Of a stretch of DNA of 64,000 nt, positions 51,251 through 63,305 are shown in pieces. Both the position numbers and the translations under genes were made by a program. The notes below the pieces were generated by a model, which saw only the letters and a program-made list of their open reading frames with translations, did not search any database and was not told the origin of the DNA. The stretch lies in assembly GCA_022605955.1 (NCBI GenBank), contig JAKCOZ010000003.1, forward strand, positions 48,174,179-48,238,178, given 5' to 3'. Origin of the DNA: Rallus limicola (Eukaryota; Chordata; Aves; Gruiformes; Rallidae). Positions within the stretch are counted from its first letter, which is position 1, and each line of letters begins with the position of its first letter.

Positions 51251-52046
51251 GTCCCCAAGAGCTGTCACTAAGCACCTCGCACTTTATAAATGGAAAAAAC
51301 AGTTCCATAAAGTATAGGAAGGGGAGAAAAACTGTTGTTCCACAGGTCTGGGACAGAAATTCTGTGTCCTCAGAAACTGCTGTGCAGCAGCGAAGGCCAC
51401 ACTTTCCTCTGACCGCTGCTCTGAGTGGTGCCAGACTTTGGATGTAAAACTGTGACCAGCCATTTCCTGTCTTTAGGAATATGCAACAGGCTGCACTACT
51501 GGGTTGTGGTGGTTCTCAGGAAGATTTTCTAAGTATTCCTTCAGTATTTTTCACTAGCTCTAGACTTTTCTGTGATGTCACCATACATGCTGTCCTGTTT
51601 CTGGCATCCTGCTGGTGTTTCATTCCTGCTAAAAATACATCTTCCCTGCTTAAATGGAGGTCCTTTTCCAGCAGGTGTCACTGTGAGGTAATAAACACAA
51701 AATCCAAGCCCCTCACAGAGAATGCAGGACATACCTAGCCTGGCCTGGCAAAGGGCCCTCTGGTCTGGGCCTTCAAGTTGCCAAATAATTTATCTGTGAA
51801 GAGACAGCCATGGGCCTTGTCCAGCACTCGGTGGAGGAGGCTGGTAGGGTTTGCCTCATCTGGGCCATGCCCTCACCCACCAGCATCTCCATGAGCTGGG
51901 TGCCATGGGTGGATGGGGGCCACTCAAAATTCATTGGCAACATAGCACTTACTATTGAGTGAGAAATACATCCAGTTACACACAGGATGAATTCTTGCAG
52001 GCTTCAGTAGCAGAGCCTGCATTTTCAAGATTGGGCTTCTGCAGTT
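51251..52046. other. Non-coding DNA, nothing recognised
   Basis: GC content falls back to background. A plus-strand 85-codon frame (51481-51738) has no recognisable features. Confidence 0.45.
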
Positions 52047-52133
52047 GCAGAGCCTGTTGTGTTTGGAGAGAGTATTGCTAACCTTCAAGCTGCCATTAAA
52101 CATGGAACCGCAGGGCCATTATCACAATGACTT
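52047..52133. repeat. 87-bp repeated block, copy 1
   Basis: This block aligns without gaps to 54544-54630 in the same orientation. It has about six differences, one of them at the left margin, and similarity stops sharply on both sides. In the plus frame starting GAGCCTGTTGTG it reads EPVVFGESIANLQAAIKH... to a TGA shared by both copies. Four of the five differences within that frame fall at third positions and are silent. It does not match any repeat family I recognise. Confidence 0.75.
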
Positions 52134-52493
52134 TTGCAGTGTCATGAAGTTCTTAATTTCGCAACTGTAGGACTGATTTTCCAAAGCAATAAGTCGTTCA
52201 AGGCTCTGACTGTACAGCTGTCTGCGTAAGGACTGGGTGCCTGGGGTCAGGAAGCCAGATTTGAAAATGTCACCAGGCTTTGTTGTGCCCAGATTGATTG
52301 AAAGATTTGGTTGGCTGCAGAACTCCAGCTCAAATTTGATAGCTTTATTAATCTCGGTAGTGGTTTTATGTTCTTGCTGTTCTAACAATTCAGTATCTAT
52401 GTATCTGGGAAATTCAGTCATGATAGCCTTTGTGAGTGATTCAATTATGTAAATTATTATGTTATTGTTATACAATACAAGCCACAAGTACAC
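52122..52493 (-). CDS. Unrecognised 123-codon open frame (possible exon or pseudogene)
   Basis: The minus strand has an uninterrupted frame ending in TGA at 52122. The last two thirds have protein-like composition: a polar, charged stretch with KTTTEINKAIKFELEFCSQP, then NLGTTKPGDIFKSGFLTPGT and LYSQSLERLIALENQSYSCE. The first 25 residues are low-complexity and probably not coding. TTTCCCAG just upstream of the codons for RYIDTELLEQQ could be a 3' splice site at about 52411, making a final exon of roughly 96 codons. The stop codon lies inside repeat copy 1. No domain is recognised, there are no upstream exons I can support, and frames of this length occur by chance in 64 kb. Confidence 0.2.
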   Translation of the reverse strand: MYLWLVLYNNNIIIYIIESLTKAIMTEFPRYIDTELLEQQEHKTTTEINKAIKFELEFCSQPNLSINLGTTKPGDIFKSGFLTPGTQSLRRQLYSQSLERLIALENQSYSCEIKNFMTLQKSL

Positions 52494-54543
52494 TTAGGTA
52501 TAGAAATGGATGAGGAATTCCTGACAGCATTTTTTCTCTGAAAAACTGTTAACACATAAGAACACGTTACGGAACTGTACCAGTGTTGCCTTACTTCCTT
52601 CAGAAGAGAGCCACGAAAGACAGAGGCACAAACATTAAGTGTGTCCAAAAGCTGATGGGGAAGACACTCTGTATGACCTGCTCTCTATGCCAAACCACAC
52701 TTGACTCCAGCTCTTGACTGTCACTTTTCAGAGTGACAGGAATACAGATCTTCCTCTGGGCTGGACCATTCTCTCATTTAAAAGTTTTTCGTAAGAACTT
52801 TCAAATACTCTTTGGTTTTGTGGTTATGAAAAGAATGGGAACATTTCTGTGAATATAAATAATTTCCCATTCATCTGTACTTCAAGACCAGTTATGCTTT
52901 TGTTTACAGAAGTATGTGTTAGAAAAGTGTAGGGGTTTAATTTACTCCTTTTCAAGGAAATACTGTCTAGTAGATATTATGGAAAGAGAAGCTTAATGTC
53001 ATTTATTCTATCAAAAAATAACTACTGTTAAGCAGCTCTTCAGCCTACGCAGTCTGTCCAGACTGACAGCATTATGTGGACATAAGGGTTACACAAACAA
53101 GACCTTTACAGGTAAAACTATTTTGAATCAGCACAAGCTGTTCAAACTATGCATTGACAGCTCAAAACACTGCTGGTTCCCATAGCTGATGCTGTGAATT
53201 ATGGCCTGTTATATGCAATGGGAGTCAAATGCCTTTAGCAGCAGTTGAAATCATGCAGCTTCATTGGGCAGTACTCTATGAAGAAATGTTCTCAAACAAC
53301 AGGTTTCTGGAGTTTGTCAGTAACTTAGAAATGGCTCAATATATTTCACCTTTTTTTTTCATGGGTTAATTACAAATAGGAAAACTTTCTTGATATGATT
53401 GGCCCATTTCAAGCCTGAGTAAATTTCAACGCCTGTGCCCTGCATGTCTATTTTCACAAAGAAAATACTGGCTCCATCAAATGTCCTACAGCCCCTAAAA
53501 AGACATTTCAGCATGAGCATCAGAATCTCTTCAATGTTAAGTTTTGCTCTTTAAAGCTTGGAAGGTGACGTGAGAGAACATATTTCTGAGTCTGACTTTT
53601 GTCTTTTGATCTCTGAAGATAAACTTCCTTGAGCTGAGCAGATTAACTAGTACAGGATGCACATCAATTACTTCTGGCCTGTGCTATAATTTTAATTTTT
53701 AAAAACTATTTTTAATGAAAAAACCCTCTCCTTAAATAAGCTGTAAGAAAGTCATGTAAATAAATGTGACCTTTCTTGGATTTTCCCTGTATTAACTGCT
53801 TCTTTTCTTGTGCTTAGCTTATCCATCACCGTGAGTGAGAACTTGATGTACAGAGATGTACAAAGCCTACACAACACTACTCAGAAACTTATCAAAGTTT
53901 CAGATCTGTGATGTGAATGTTATTTTTTTTTTTTACTCTTCATGATTCAGAAACTCAGTTAAAAAATAAAAAAGCATTACAGGATTTGTGTCACTGTGAG
54001 GCACTGCAAAGTTTAATCAGTCTTCACAGAACTCAGAGCCAGGTTTTGCATGGAAAATATCAGTGATGGGGAAGATTGAGGGACAAGATCTTCTGCTTTC
54101 CATCCAAGGAAGGTATCACTTCAGGAGTGCTGACAGCCACATGTATATTCAAATTTTGACCATCAGCAACAGCCCCAGCTCCACAACTAGCCCACACACA
54201 GTTCCTGGAACGTAAGTTTTTAGACTCAGCTGACAATATTCCAAGGCTTACATAGGACCATGGGTATTGCTTGATACACTTTTAGTTCTAATGCTAATAA
54301 ATTCCTAGCCTGTGGGAAATTCTAGGTACTTTGATAACCACAGATAGAGAGGGACTGAAGAAAAAAATGAGCAGAGAGCCTTCAAGAGCCAGTATGAATT
54401 ATGGGATATGTGTATGTTGGACTTTGCATTTCACTACCTACCCATGCTTACTAAGAGATGATTAAGGAAATCCAGACCTTCTTTATTGATCTGTGCAGCA
54501 AAATGACTACATCAAAGGATGCTTTGAGTTCTTTGTATCATTT
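52494..54543. other. AT-rich DNA, nothing recognised
   Basis: No repeat ends or coding-like frames. Homopolymer T/A runs occur at 53350-53358 and 53922-53934. Confidence 0.5.
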
Positions 54544-54630
54544 GGAGAGCCTGTTGTGTTTGGAGAGAATATTGCTAATCTCCAAGCTGCCATTAAACAT
54601 GGAACTGCAGGTCCATTATCACAATGACTT
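54544..54630. repeat. 87-bp repeated block, copy 2
   Basis: Partner of 52047-52133, 2,497 bp downstream in the same orientation. The same plus-strand frame reads EPVVFGENIANLQAAIKH... and ends in the same TGA. A different frame through it belongs to a 100-codon chance-like frame (54458-54760). Flanking sequences of the two copies are unrelated. Confidence 0.75.
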
Positions 54631-55693
54631 CAAAGACAAGAGATCTCTTACAAGATTGTATTCCCATCTAATGAATACTAGAAAGGAAGAAAGAGAACTG
54701 ATTCGCAGTTTTCCTTTATACTTCTGCCTCCAGATTATTCCAAAAGGGAAAACAAACTAGACTGTCAGACACTTTTTCCCATATAGTCTTCAGAGGTGTG
54801 TGGTTCTGGAATAGTTTTCCATAAGGAGTAATGGGAATCAGAAACAAACAATTTTAAGTTGGAGCCTGACCAATTTACAAACAGGCTGACCGTAAATGCC
54901 TTCAAAAGTATTGGAACTGGTGACTCAGAAGCTCCCTTCTTTCATTTAACATTTAACAGCCTGAGGCAGAATAAAATAAAAATTGTTCTCTTTGTTGCAG
55001 TGTTGCTCCTTCCTGTAAGAGGGAGGTTTTTCACTTTGTTTCAATTTCAACAAGCCAAATTTATGGCTAAGAATGGAATTAGTTTTCCATCTTCCTTTAG
55101 TACTGAAGTGATGCTCACAGCCTGTCAAGTTCAACAAACCAGGCCACAGCTTCTCTTTGAGAAGTAAAGCAAGGTAGCTTTCATAAATCATTTCTAGCTT
55201 TCCACCATTCAGAGACTATGCCTCCTTCCCACAGCAGCATAAGCTCCTGTTTTAGGTGGGGCAGGATGCCGTAAGCTTGTTTACATGACCTGATGCTAAC
55301 TGATGGTCAGCAACTGCTTTTCCCAGCTATCAGGCACACTCCCATGTTTGTCCAGGCCCAGCTTTTCTGAAAAACAGGGTGGTATATAGAGATATCAGAT
55401 TGCATTCACATCCTCTTTATAACCACACAGACAAAGCAAACCTCTCAAACAAATATATCTCTCAAACTTATACATATGATTGTTTCTTGCCCTGAAAACC
55501 TGCAAAGTGAATCATCCCAGAGTTGCAGCACTTGTTTTGCCTCTGTAATTAGCCATACACGATAGAGAGTTGGATCATTTAGCACTTGTGTGCTTTTATA
55601 GAGAAATTGATACATCTCTTCTGTGTGCTTAGGCTTTGTGTTTTATATCCATCTACCTCTAAGCATCCAGAAAGAACTACAAGATCTTTAGTC
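54631..55693. other. AT-rich DNA, nothing recognised
   Basis: A 102-codon plus frame at 54859-55167 is unremarkable. No repeats or splice-bounded exon candidates are supported. Confidence 0.45.
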
Positions 55694-55925
55694 ATTAGGA
55701 AGAAGTTCTTCACTCTGAGGGTGGTGAGACCCTGGCACAGGTTGCCCAGAGAGGTGGCAGAGGACCCATCCCTAGAGACATTCAAGGTCAGGCTTGATGA
55801 AGCTCTGAGCAACCTGACCTGTTTAAGGTGTTCCTGTCTACTGCAAGGGGGGGGGGGGGGGTGTGTGTAAAGTAGACAACTTTTAAAGATCCCTTCCAGC
55901 CTAGCACACGCTATGATTCTATGAT
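55694..55925 (+). mobile_element. CR1 LINE 3' end with poly-G expansion
   Basis: It encodes the CR1 ORF2 C-terminus ([20 protein letters not shown], then PSLETFKVRLDEALSNL). It then has the 3' region GATCCCTTCCAGC and the tail ATGATTCTATGATCC. The G-stretch normally found before the TTGGA box is expanded to 15 G (55847-55861) followed by TGTGTG. Confidence 0.88.
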
Positions 55926-56537
55926 CCAGACACTCACAGGTTGTCCAGCTCAGTACTTGCTCTAGGTCTTACTTCACCTATAGTCCAGGTCTGGGAGGTG
56001 CAAACTGCAATTAGCAATTTTCTCCTGAGTGTGATTCCACCTCATCTTTCAGCAACCTCTTCTGTAACCTGGAAGGCCTGTACTTCATATATTTATCATG
56101 TCCTTCTCAGATGAGCACTGGAGACTACTGGAGACTACATATTGACCAGATAAGGTTTCATTGCCATGAGCCAGTGCCTGAGGAGAAAACTGAGTGCTAA
56201 AATATTTAAGTCAATTCATTATGTAAATGAGAAAAAGCCACAGAGATTAGATGCAAACTTCCCCAATTTCAGGCTTACTTATATGCTCTTCAGTTCAGTT
56301 TTACTCTTAGACATGTCATTTCACACTTAATACGTTTCCTATTTTCCTGTTATTCTCCCTCCTCCCTGTCTGGCCTTCCCCTGCCTTTATGAAAAAAAAA
56401 AGGAGCTCCTAATCATGGTTACTATGAAGACTTGCATCATCTCATGCAGCTACTTTCTCCCTGTGTCCCCTATCACATTGCTTTAATGTTCTTCCTGAGG
56501 ACTCATTAGATAAACCCATTACCATTTATATTTTTTG

Positions 56538-56615
56538 CTTCAGAAAACAGAAGAAAGTCCTATGAAAAGTTTTTATCTTCAGAAAAGAGAAGAAAATCCT
56601 ATAAAAGAATTTTAG
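56538..56615. repeat. Imperfect 39-bp tandem duplication
   Basis: CTTCAGAAAACAGAAGAAAG... starting at 56538 is followed at exactly +39 by CTTCAGAAAAGAGAAGAAAA.... Both continue with TCCTAT(G/A)AAAAG. A handful of substitutions separate the units. Confidence 0.8.
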
Positions 56616-58797
56616 GTAAATCTTTTAATGAGAGACAGGTGAGTAGGTTTTTTCTTTCTTCAGAAAGAGAGAGGGAAATTTGCAGAGAGCCATTTGGCTT
56701 TTTTGTCTCATAAGGATCCATTCATAACTTTGGTTGAAATGTTTCTTTTTTAATCAAAGATATCCTTTAAGATTATTTATCATTTTGTTTCTTTTTTTTT
56801 CAATCACAATGCATTTTATATACATTGGTTAAACAGCAGGACCATGCCTGCACTGCTTTTTTTGGGTTCCTTCTGCAGCTGCACCTCAGAGATGCATTAT
56901 GCTGCTCCTCACTCTCAGCTTGCAAGTGAAGGATGTTCACGCTGTAAAATGCCTTGTGCACATGCAAACCCTCTCTCCTACCTGGGTCCTTGGCACACAC
57001 TTGCAGACAAGCCCAAATTATGACCTCTTAGTGCCATTCCACTCTCCAGAATCTAAACCAGCTTCTTTCTGATCAGACATCATAAAGTTTTTAAAATTAA
57101 AAAAAGCTGACACTTCAGACCCAGGCTGTCACACTCCCTTGGCTGACCACCAAACCACGCTTCACCAACTCAAAAATGAAAGCACAAGCCTTTGTGGTCA
57201 GCAGGAAGAGACTTCACCCTGACACCATCATTAGCCAAAGCAAAATAAAACAGGGGCAACAGCAGCAATATCCTAAACAAATGTTTTCTTCAGTGCTATT
57301 TCTTTAGCAGCAAAATCTCAGGGAATCAGAGTGCGCAGAGAAAGACTAATGAGACAACTGGGAAAATTTAGTATTTTTCAAGCAATATTAGGCTAAAAAA
57401 AATGACCTATTTGAACCTAGCAAAACTGGCTGATGATCATTATGGGGGATGGAAGAAAAGATTTAAAGTAGGTACAAAAACTTTAAAATATAATCCAATC
57501 GGGAATAAATATAAAGCTGGAAGTGAGAAGGAAGTCTCACCAGGGATTGCCAAATTCGGGAATAGTCTCCAGTATGAAGGACAAGGACCAAAAATCCTCA
57601 CTACTCTTAAGATGAAACTGATTCAGTTCACAACTGTAAGTTGTTACCCTTGATAGTAGGGCAGAAACTTCAGGCAACCAAGATGTCCCTGGTACCACTG
57701 CATTCCTAGCAGCAAACCTAAGGGTGAGTGGGAACATTCACACTGTGTTATAAAAAAGCCAAGAAAAACCCAAGTTCACAGTTTATGGACAAACAGACTC
57801 TTCACCAAAGGGGCTATAATCAGGACTGTGTGCAGAATCTATTTGCAATCAAATAAAAGAACAAAAATTTGTTCAGGTCTGTATTCCCGTACAGGCATAG
57901 AAAAAATCTGGGGTTCTCAGGTGTCAGAAGAGTACCCTAACTATTAGGATAGCCAGGTCTTTTGGACAGGGGCACTCTGGCCACTCCTGCTGTAAAGTGA
58001 TGCTCCAGGTTAATGGTTAAAATGTTCAAATGGGATGTGACTCACTGGATGCTAATGCTTGCTCAAGAGATTTTTAGTGAATTAGTATTTATATAAAGCT
58101 GGATAATCTTGAAGGGGAGATTCAACACAGGCCATGCCAGGATGTCATAAAGGATGGTTGTTAGTCCCATATGCAGCTGAAGTTTAATTGCCCCCACCTT
58201 CTGAGCAACTGTTCCAATCTCTGAATTCTGGAAGTTACAGGGGGTAATGAAAATCACATCACTGTTACTCCAGCTTGGCAACGAGCTGTTTGTGAATTAT
58301 TTTAAGATGACTGAATTAACTTTTAATAAAGTTAATTAAATGATCTCTCTTAAAAAAAATCCCCCAGGATATCTATTGCATAAAATAGGAGAAAATAAAA
58401 GGGAAATGGCCAAGAGCAATAAAGCCACAAGTGGGCATGCATACAAACTGTAATGACTCAGTTAAGCATCATTACTATTTTTAAATCACTTTGTTCCAAG
58501 GCAGAAAAGGTGCTTGAAAAGGTTTGAATTAAGAAAAGGTAATGAGTTGGCAGCCCACTTAACGATGGATAAAATTCTGAGGGAAAAATTACCATGGAGG
58601 AAAGCTGACTGTGAAAGAGTAATACTAACAGCACAAACACATGCACTGTTATTGAAGTGGAAAGGGCAGGATAATATACCATGAACACAAGTGAACTTTG
58701 CACTGCTTTCATGGGCTTTCTCCAAGCACACTTTCTACAGTAGCTGTGTTCCACTACAAAACTTTCCATTGTCCAGGAGCAACTTCAGATGGGAAAA

Positions 58798-58819
58798 AGA
58801 GAAAGAGAGAGAGAGAGAA
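58798..58819. repeat. (GA)n microsatellite
   Basis: A short GAGAAAGAGAGAGAGAGAGA run in otherwise unique sequence. Confidence 0.85.
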
Positions 58820-59079
58820 AATGGGGGATGGGGAGTGACTTGAATATTTATATCTCCTCCCACTCGCCTGAGAAAAGCAGGCATTAAAAAAACCCCAATA
58901 TAAACGCCAGCTTTTCCCATAGACTTCAAAAAAATAAAACTTACTCCCCCAAGTGTGTAGGGGTGGAGCACAGACAAGCTTTTGACAAATTCACTGTGAT
59001 TCCATACCACATATCCCAAAATAACTCCCTGTAGAAGGTGCAGGGCCACTGGGTAAGCCATACAGGATGGCAAGGAAGA

Positions 59080-59265
59080 GGCACTGGCACAGGTTGCCTG
59101 GAGAGGATATGGCTTCCTTCCCTGTCAGTGTTCAAGGTCAGGTCGGATGGAGTTTTGGGCAACCTGGTCTAGTGGAGGGTGTCTCTGCCCAGCAGGGGGG
59201 TTGGAACTAGATGGGCTTTGAGTTCCCTTCCAACCCAAACCATTCTGTGATTCTATGATTCTATG
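59080..59265 (+). mobile_element. CR1 LINE 3' end (short)
   Basis: It begins in the ORF2 C-terminal block (ACTGGCACAGGTTGCCTGGA). The conserved 3' end follows: GGGGGGTTGGAACTAGATGG, TTCCCTTCCAACCCAAACCA and a TTCTGTGATTCTATGATTCT tail. It is severely 5'-truncated, under 200 bp. Confidence 0.88.
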
Positions 59266-62200
59266 GTTTATTTTTCTTGCTTATCTGTTTGTGTATTAAG
59301 AGCACTCACTTCCCTTTAATAAAGTCTCAAATGTGATTGAGAAAGTTAAGGATGATCGTTTTGATTCTTCTCTTTGTTGCACAGGAAGACATAATGAACA
59401 CAAATTTAAGCAAATTCTCACAGTGTATTTTCAGAACAGGCAAACTACAACTCAGTAAAACCAGTAAGCAAGACATGCTCAAAGTTGATGTAGCAGAAAT
59501 GAAGATCTTCTTTTAAGTTCAAATCACAATACTTGGGCTGTGGTTCTGCACACAGCTCAGCCAACATGTGTCTCTTGACCAGTTTTCAAACCACTGGTCT
59601 GAGCTACCCCAGAGAGAATTTCCTCCCATTATCCCCAAAACAAGCCTGTAGCACTAACTGCAGTGCTGCAGTAAAGAGACGTTGCCTGTCTTGTCCAATC
59701 ATACTGCCTCAATCCATATAAATATTCTAGCTAACACACTAGACAAAACTCTGCATCCACACTTAGGGAGATAGAGCATCACATTATTGTCAGTGGTGAG
59801 ATCCCAGATCTGCTCTTCAATAGCAGAATTTAGTCCACATTAGTCTTAATGAAATCAATTTTGTTTCCTGAACTTATTTTTTTTTTCTTCAAAGGAATCT
59901 TCACCCAAATGTATAAATCTCTGGTTCTTCTTCATTGTCAGTCTAGTTTATTCCATGACATTTATGCTTCATCTCTACTTGGATTTTTTTTAAACCTCAG
60001 GGCAGATCTCTTATAAAAACTTTTTGATGGTGTCTGCTCAGTCAACATGTTAGGGTGAAGACTGTGATTTTTCATTACGATAGCACAGAACTGTTTGAAT
60101 GATAAGCTGCTGCATGATGTAACTTGAACTCAGAAAGGATGAAAGAGTGTGGCGGAGACACTCCCCATCACAGCAAATTTCCCCCAGGGGGTGTGGCTGA
60201 GGGCTCAGTGGGATTTTAAATTTTTTTCTAACCACCATATGAGAACTTACTACTTGAATTCAGATATTCATGTACTTCTCTGGCAAACAAATCCAAACCC
60301 CACTGTCAGGTCTCCTATAGACCTGGAGATCTGCTTATTGAAAGAAGAATTATATGAGAAATAACTTGTGAAAAATATCAAAGCTCTTCTTTAGATTCAT
60401 AGAGAAAAGTTTCTCTACATGTTTTCATAGAGAAAAGTTTTCAGCGTGTACTATTAATAGGCCAACATTGAATTTGAATTTGTTCCAATATGCATGAACC
60501 AGATCAACTCTAGTCACTTGGCACTGAACTCTTCACCAGAGAAACAGCGAGCTAGCAAAGATACACACAGATTCAGCCAGGATAAAATGAAGACCTCAAC
60601 CTTTTGCACTTCAGACAAGGTAAGGCTTCAACAAGAAATGCAATATTCCTTTCCTAACGCAGTGTCTCTGCAGTCTACATTCTGCTTCAGCTGCCCACCA
60701 GGTTCTGAGTGCTGCTGGTAGCACATAGCCCAAACTGTCTTGGAATATATTCAGGACTCAGAGCAAACAAGATTTCAGACCGCTCTGTTCATCAGTGTTC
60801 ATGGGCACAAGGGTCACCTGCAAAAATTGTGCTCACAAGGCCATAGCCTGATCAGCCCTCCTGTGCTGGGCAAGGCTACAAGAGATGGACCTCCACAGGT
60901 ATGGAACAGGATAAGCGGGCTGACAGCATCTTTCTCACTGCGCCCACCTCTCCAGATTATTTTTTCTGAAGTGTAGCAGTTAACAGATAAAGTTGCGGTG
61001 GGGAACAGAGAAGGGTGCTGTGTGTTTTCTATTAATTTACATCATGTTATTCACCCTTAAATAGAAGAGTTAATTTCTTTGAAGATTGTATTCTGGGGAG
61101 ACCAAGAGCCTTTTCCTGCAGAATTAAAATAAGCAAGTGACAAAGAGAAAAACACATCTACAATGATGCATAAATCTAGGTCTGAGAAACCATTTAGGTC
61201 ACAAATGAAGCAAAGCTAGGTATCCTCCTGTCATTCTGCACTTTTGAGCATGTCACAAAAAATGGAAAGATTTATCCTCATCTGAATAACAGGAAAACTT
61301 AGGGCATTTGCAATTATGATAAAGTCCATAGCAGTGACAAAGCTGAAATATTAAACAATTGAAAAAGGGGTTCTATGCAAAATTTATCTCAAAAATAATA
61401 ATTCTGCTTTTGTTATACATTAAAGTGTTACTATGGCAACTTGATAGCTGAGCTATAATTAAAAATGGATTCTTACTCCTATGACAAATTCCAGTTTTCA
61501 AGATTCTATCTCCTCTGCTGTTGTGATTGGCAATGTATTTTCTGTACTTGTTACAACTGACTTCTTTTCTTTAAATGGCAGTAACATTCCTACTGAGACC
61601 TAGAGCTCCAGCAAAGATAATATGGACTTGCCTTATTTGGTTTTTTTCTCTCCAATATGTTCTGTCCTAATTCTGTGCATGCTGAATCCAGCCTCCTGCA
61701 CTTGCATTGAGTTACTTACTAATTTTCATTTGAAATAGGTTATTTTAAATGTGATTATTCTGATCACATCAGGCCAATACATATAGTTTATAGAGTTTTC
61801 TCCATGTCTTGACTTCTACACTACTCTAAGTCTCCAACTCTTCAACGCCCACTATCAAAAATATCTCTCATGTATGACTTGCATTTTTTCTTTGTCAGCT
61901 CTTTACTGCTCATGAATTAACACCATCCTCTTGGCTGTTCTTTGTATGACATGTTGTTGAGGCTGATCTTTGGTCACTCAGATCATAAGGGCTTTTCAGT
62001 CTGCATACACACACTGTATCCACCACCCTTCAGCATTTTGGAGCTTACTCCCAAGCCCAAAAGGTTTCATCACTAGGAAACCCCCTGTAACACTCAGTAG
62101 AATTCCTTGTTCACTTGCATCTTATGACTGCACCCTTCAGAAAATCTGACTAGATATAGTTGGTACATTAGTCACCCACTCCTACTGTAGACTAGGCTCA

Positions 62201-63061
62201 GAAGCATGCCCGTAAGAAAATGATTCATTCATTTTAATCAGAATTTTTTTCTATTCAGTACTCAACCTGAAATATATCATGGTTGCCAAGATAAGTTAAT
62301 AATTTGCCTATCACCAGGTAGGTCTAAATCTAGTCTCTGATTGCAGCTATCTAAGCCCAGAAGGGAAATTTCCCAGAGTACTGAAATTTTTTGAAAATTT
62401 CCCTTTACTGCTTTAGCAGCAACAGGTGTTGTAGCTTCTGTGCCCAGGGTTGCTTTAAAAGTTCTCTAACCAGACTCAACAGATGTCTAAAGTGGAGTCT
62501 GTAGTCACGCCTGATTTACAGCCATTGCAATCTTCTTTCTACAGTAGGGTTCCCAGTGTAGGTACCAACAATGTAGATAAAATGTCTTCATAGTTGTGAG
62601 ATCACTTTGCATGGGGGAAGAAGTCAGAAAGTGAAGACGGGCACTGTCTTCTGCTGCTATTACTTCCACAGTATCCAAACATTCATGTCAGCGTAAATCA
62701 AACACTTTGACTTGCATTGCCTTGAGATCAATACCGGTAATCGACACTTAAACCGTGATTTTCAAAGAAATTTTGAAGTACCTATACAAGATTAATTTGG
62801 TTTGGACTGCTGTTGTCTCAGAAGAATTTCACTATGCCTCCTTACGAACACCAAAGGGGGTCTTTTTCAGAAGGGTTGTTGGTATTTAATAAGTATAATT
62901 AACACCTCAAGTGTCCCTCACATTCTCATTAATAACCTTCTCACTTGTCTTCAGCCTGTAACAGTATAGGTAGTGGAATGAATAAGAAGTTTAAAGAGGA
63001 AGTGCAAAAAATAGACTGAGGACAGTGTAATGTTGATGGTAATCATTATGCTTCTTTACAG
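59266..63061. other. AT-rich single-copy DNA, no gene recognised
   Basis: A 17-bp direct repeat (TTCATAGAGAAAAGTTT at 60396 and 60424) is the only local structure noticed. The stretch would be intron if the exon model at 63.07 kb joined to the 51 kb CpG patch is right. Otherwise it is intergenic. Confidence 0.45.
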
Positions 63062-63066
63062 AGAAG

Positions 63067-63109
63067 ATGAGGAACTCTCTGCTCGCAGCTATCTTTTTAT
63101 TTGCAACAG
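63067..63109 (+). CDS. Candidate signal-peptide exon of a secreted or membrane protein (unrecognised)
   Basis: A plausible 3' splice site (ATTATGCTTCTTTACAG, ending 63061) is followed five bases later by an ATG in fair context (AGAAGATGAGG). Fourteen codons read MRNSLLAAIFLFAT, with a basic n-region and a hydrophobic core as in a signal peptide. They end at a near-perfect 5' splice donor (CAACAG|GTGAGT, exon end 63109), leaving phase 1. The first intron would lie upstream, making this the second exon after an untranslated first exon. I do not recognise the protein. Chance occurrence of all four signals together is unlikely but possible. Confidence 0.4.
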
Positions 63110-63305
63110 GTGAGTTTTGATTTGCCATATAACTTACTACCATTTATAAATGATAACATTTCTTAATGTTACTCAAAGGCAAGGCCCTAGGACTGAAATC
63201 ACGACCGAGTTAAGTTCTGTGGGTATGAGGAATGACAGCCAGGAACGTGTTTCCCCCCCATTGCTTTTACAGTTGTAAAATGAACGGTTCCTTTTCACTC
63301 CCCAG

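Larger units (their letters stand above)
55926..59079. other. AT-rich single-copy DNA, no gene recognised
   Basis: It holds a 39-bp tandem dimer (56538-56615) and a GA-rich microsatellite (58798-58819). The open frames (for example 58458-58769 minus, 103 codons) have no recognisable content. Confidence 0.5.
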
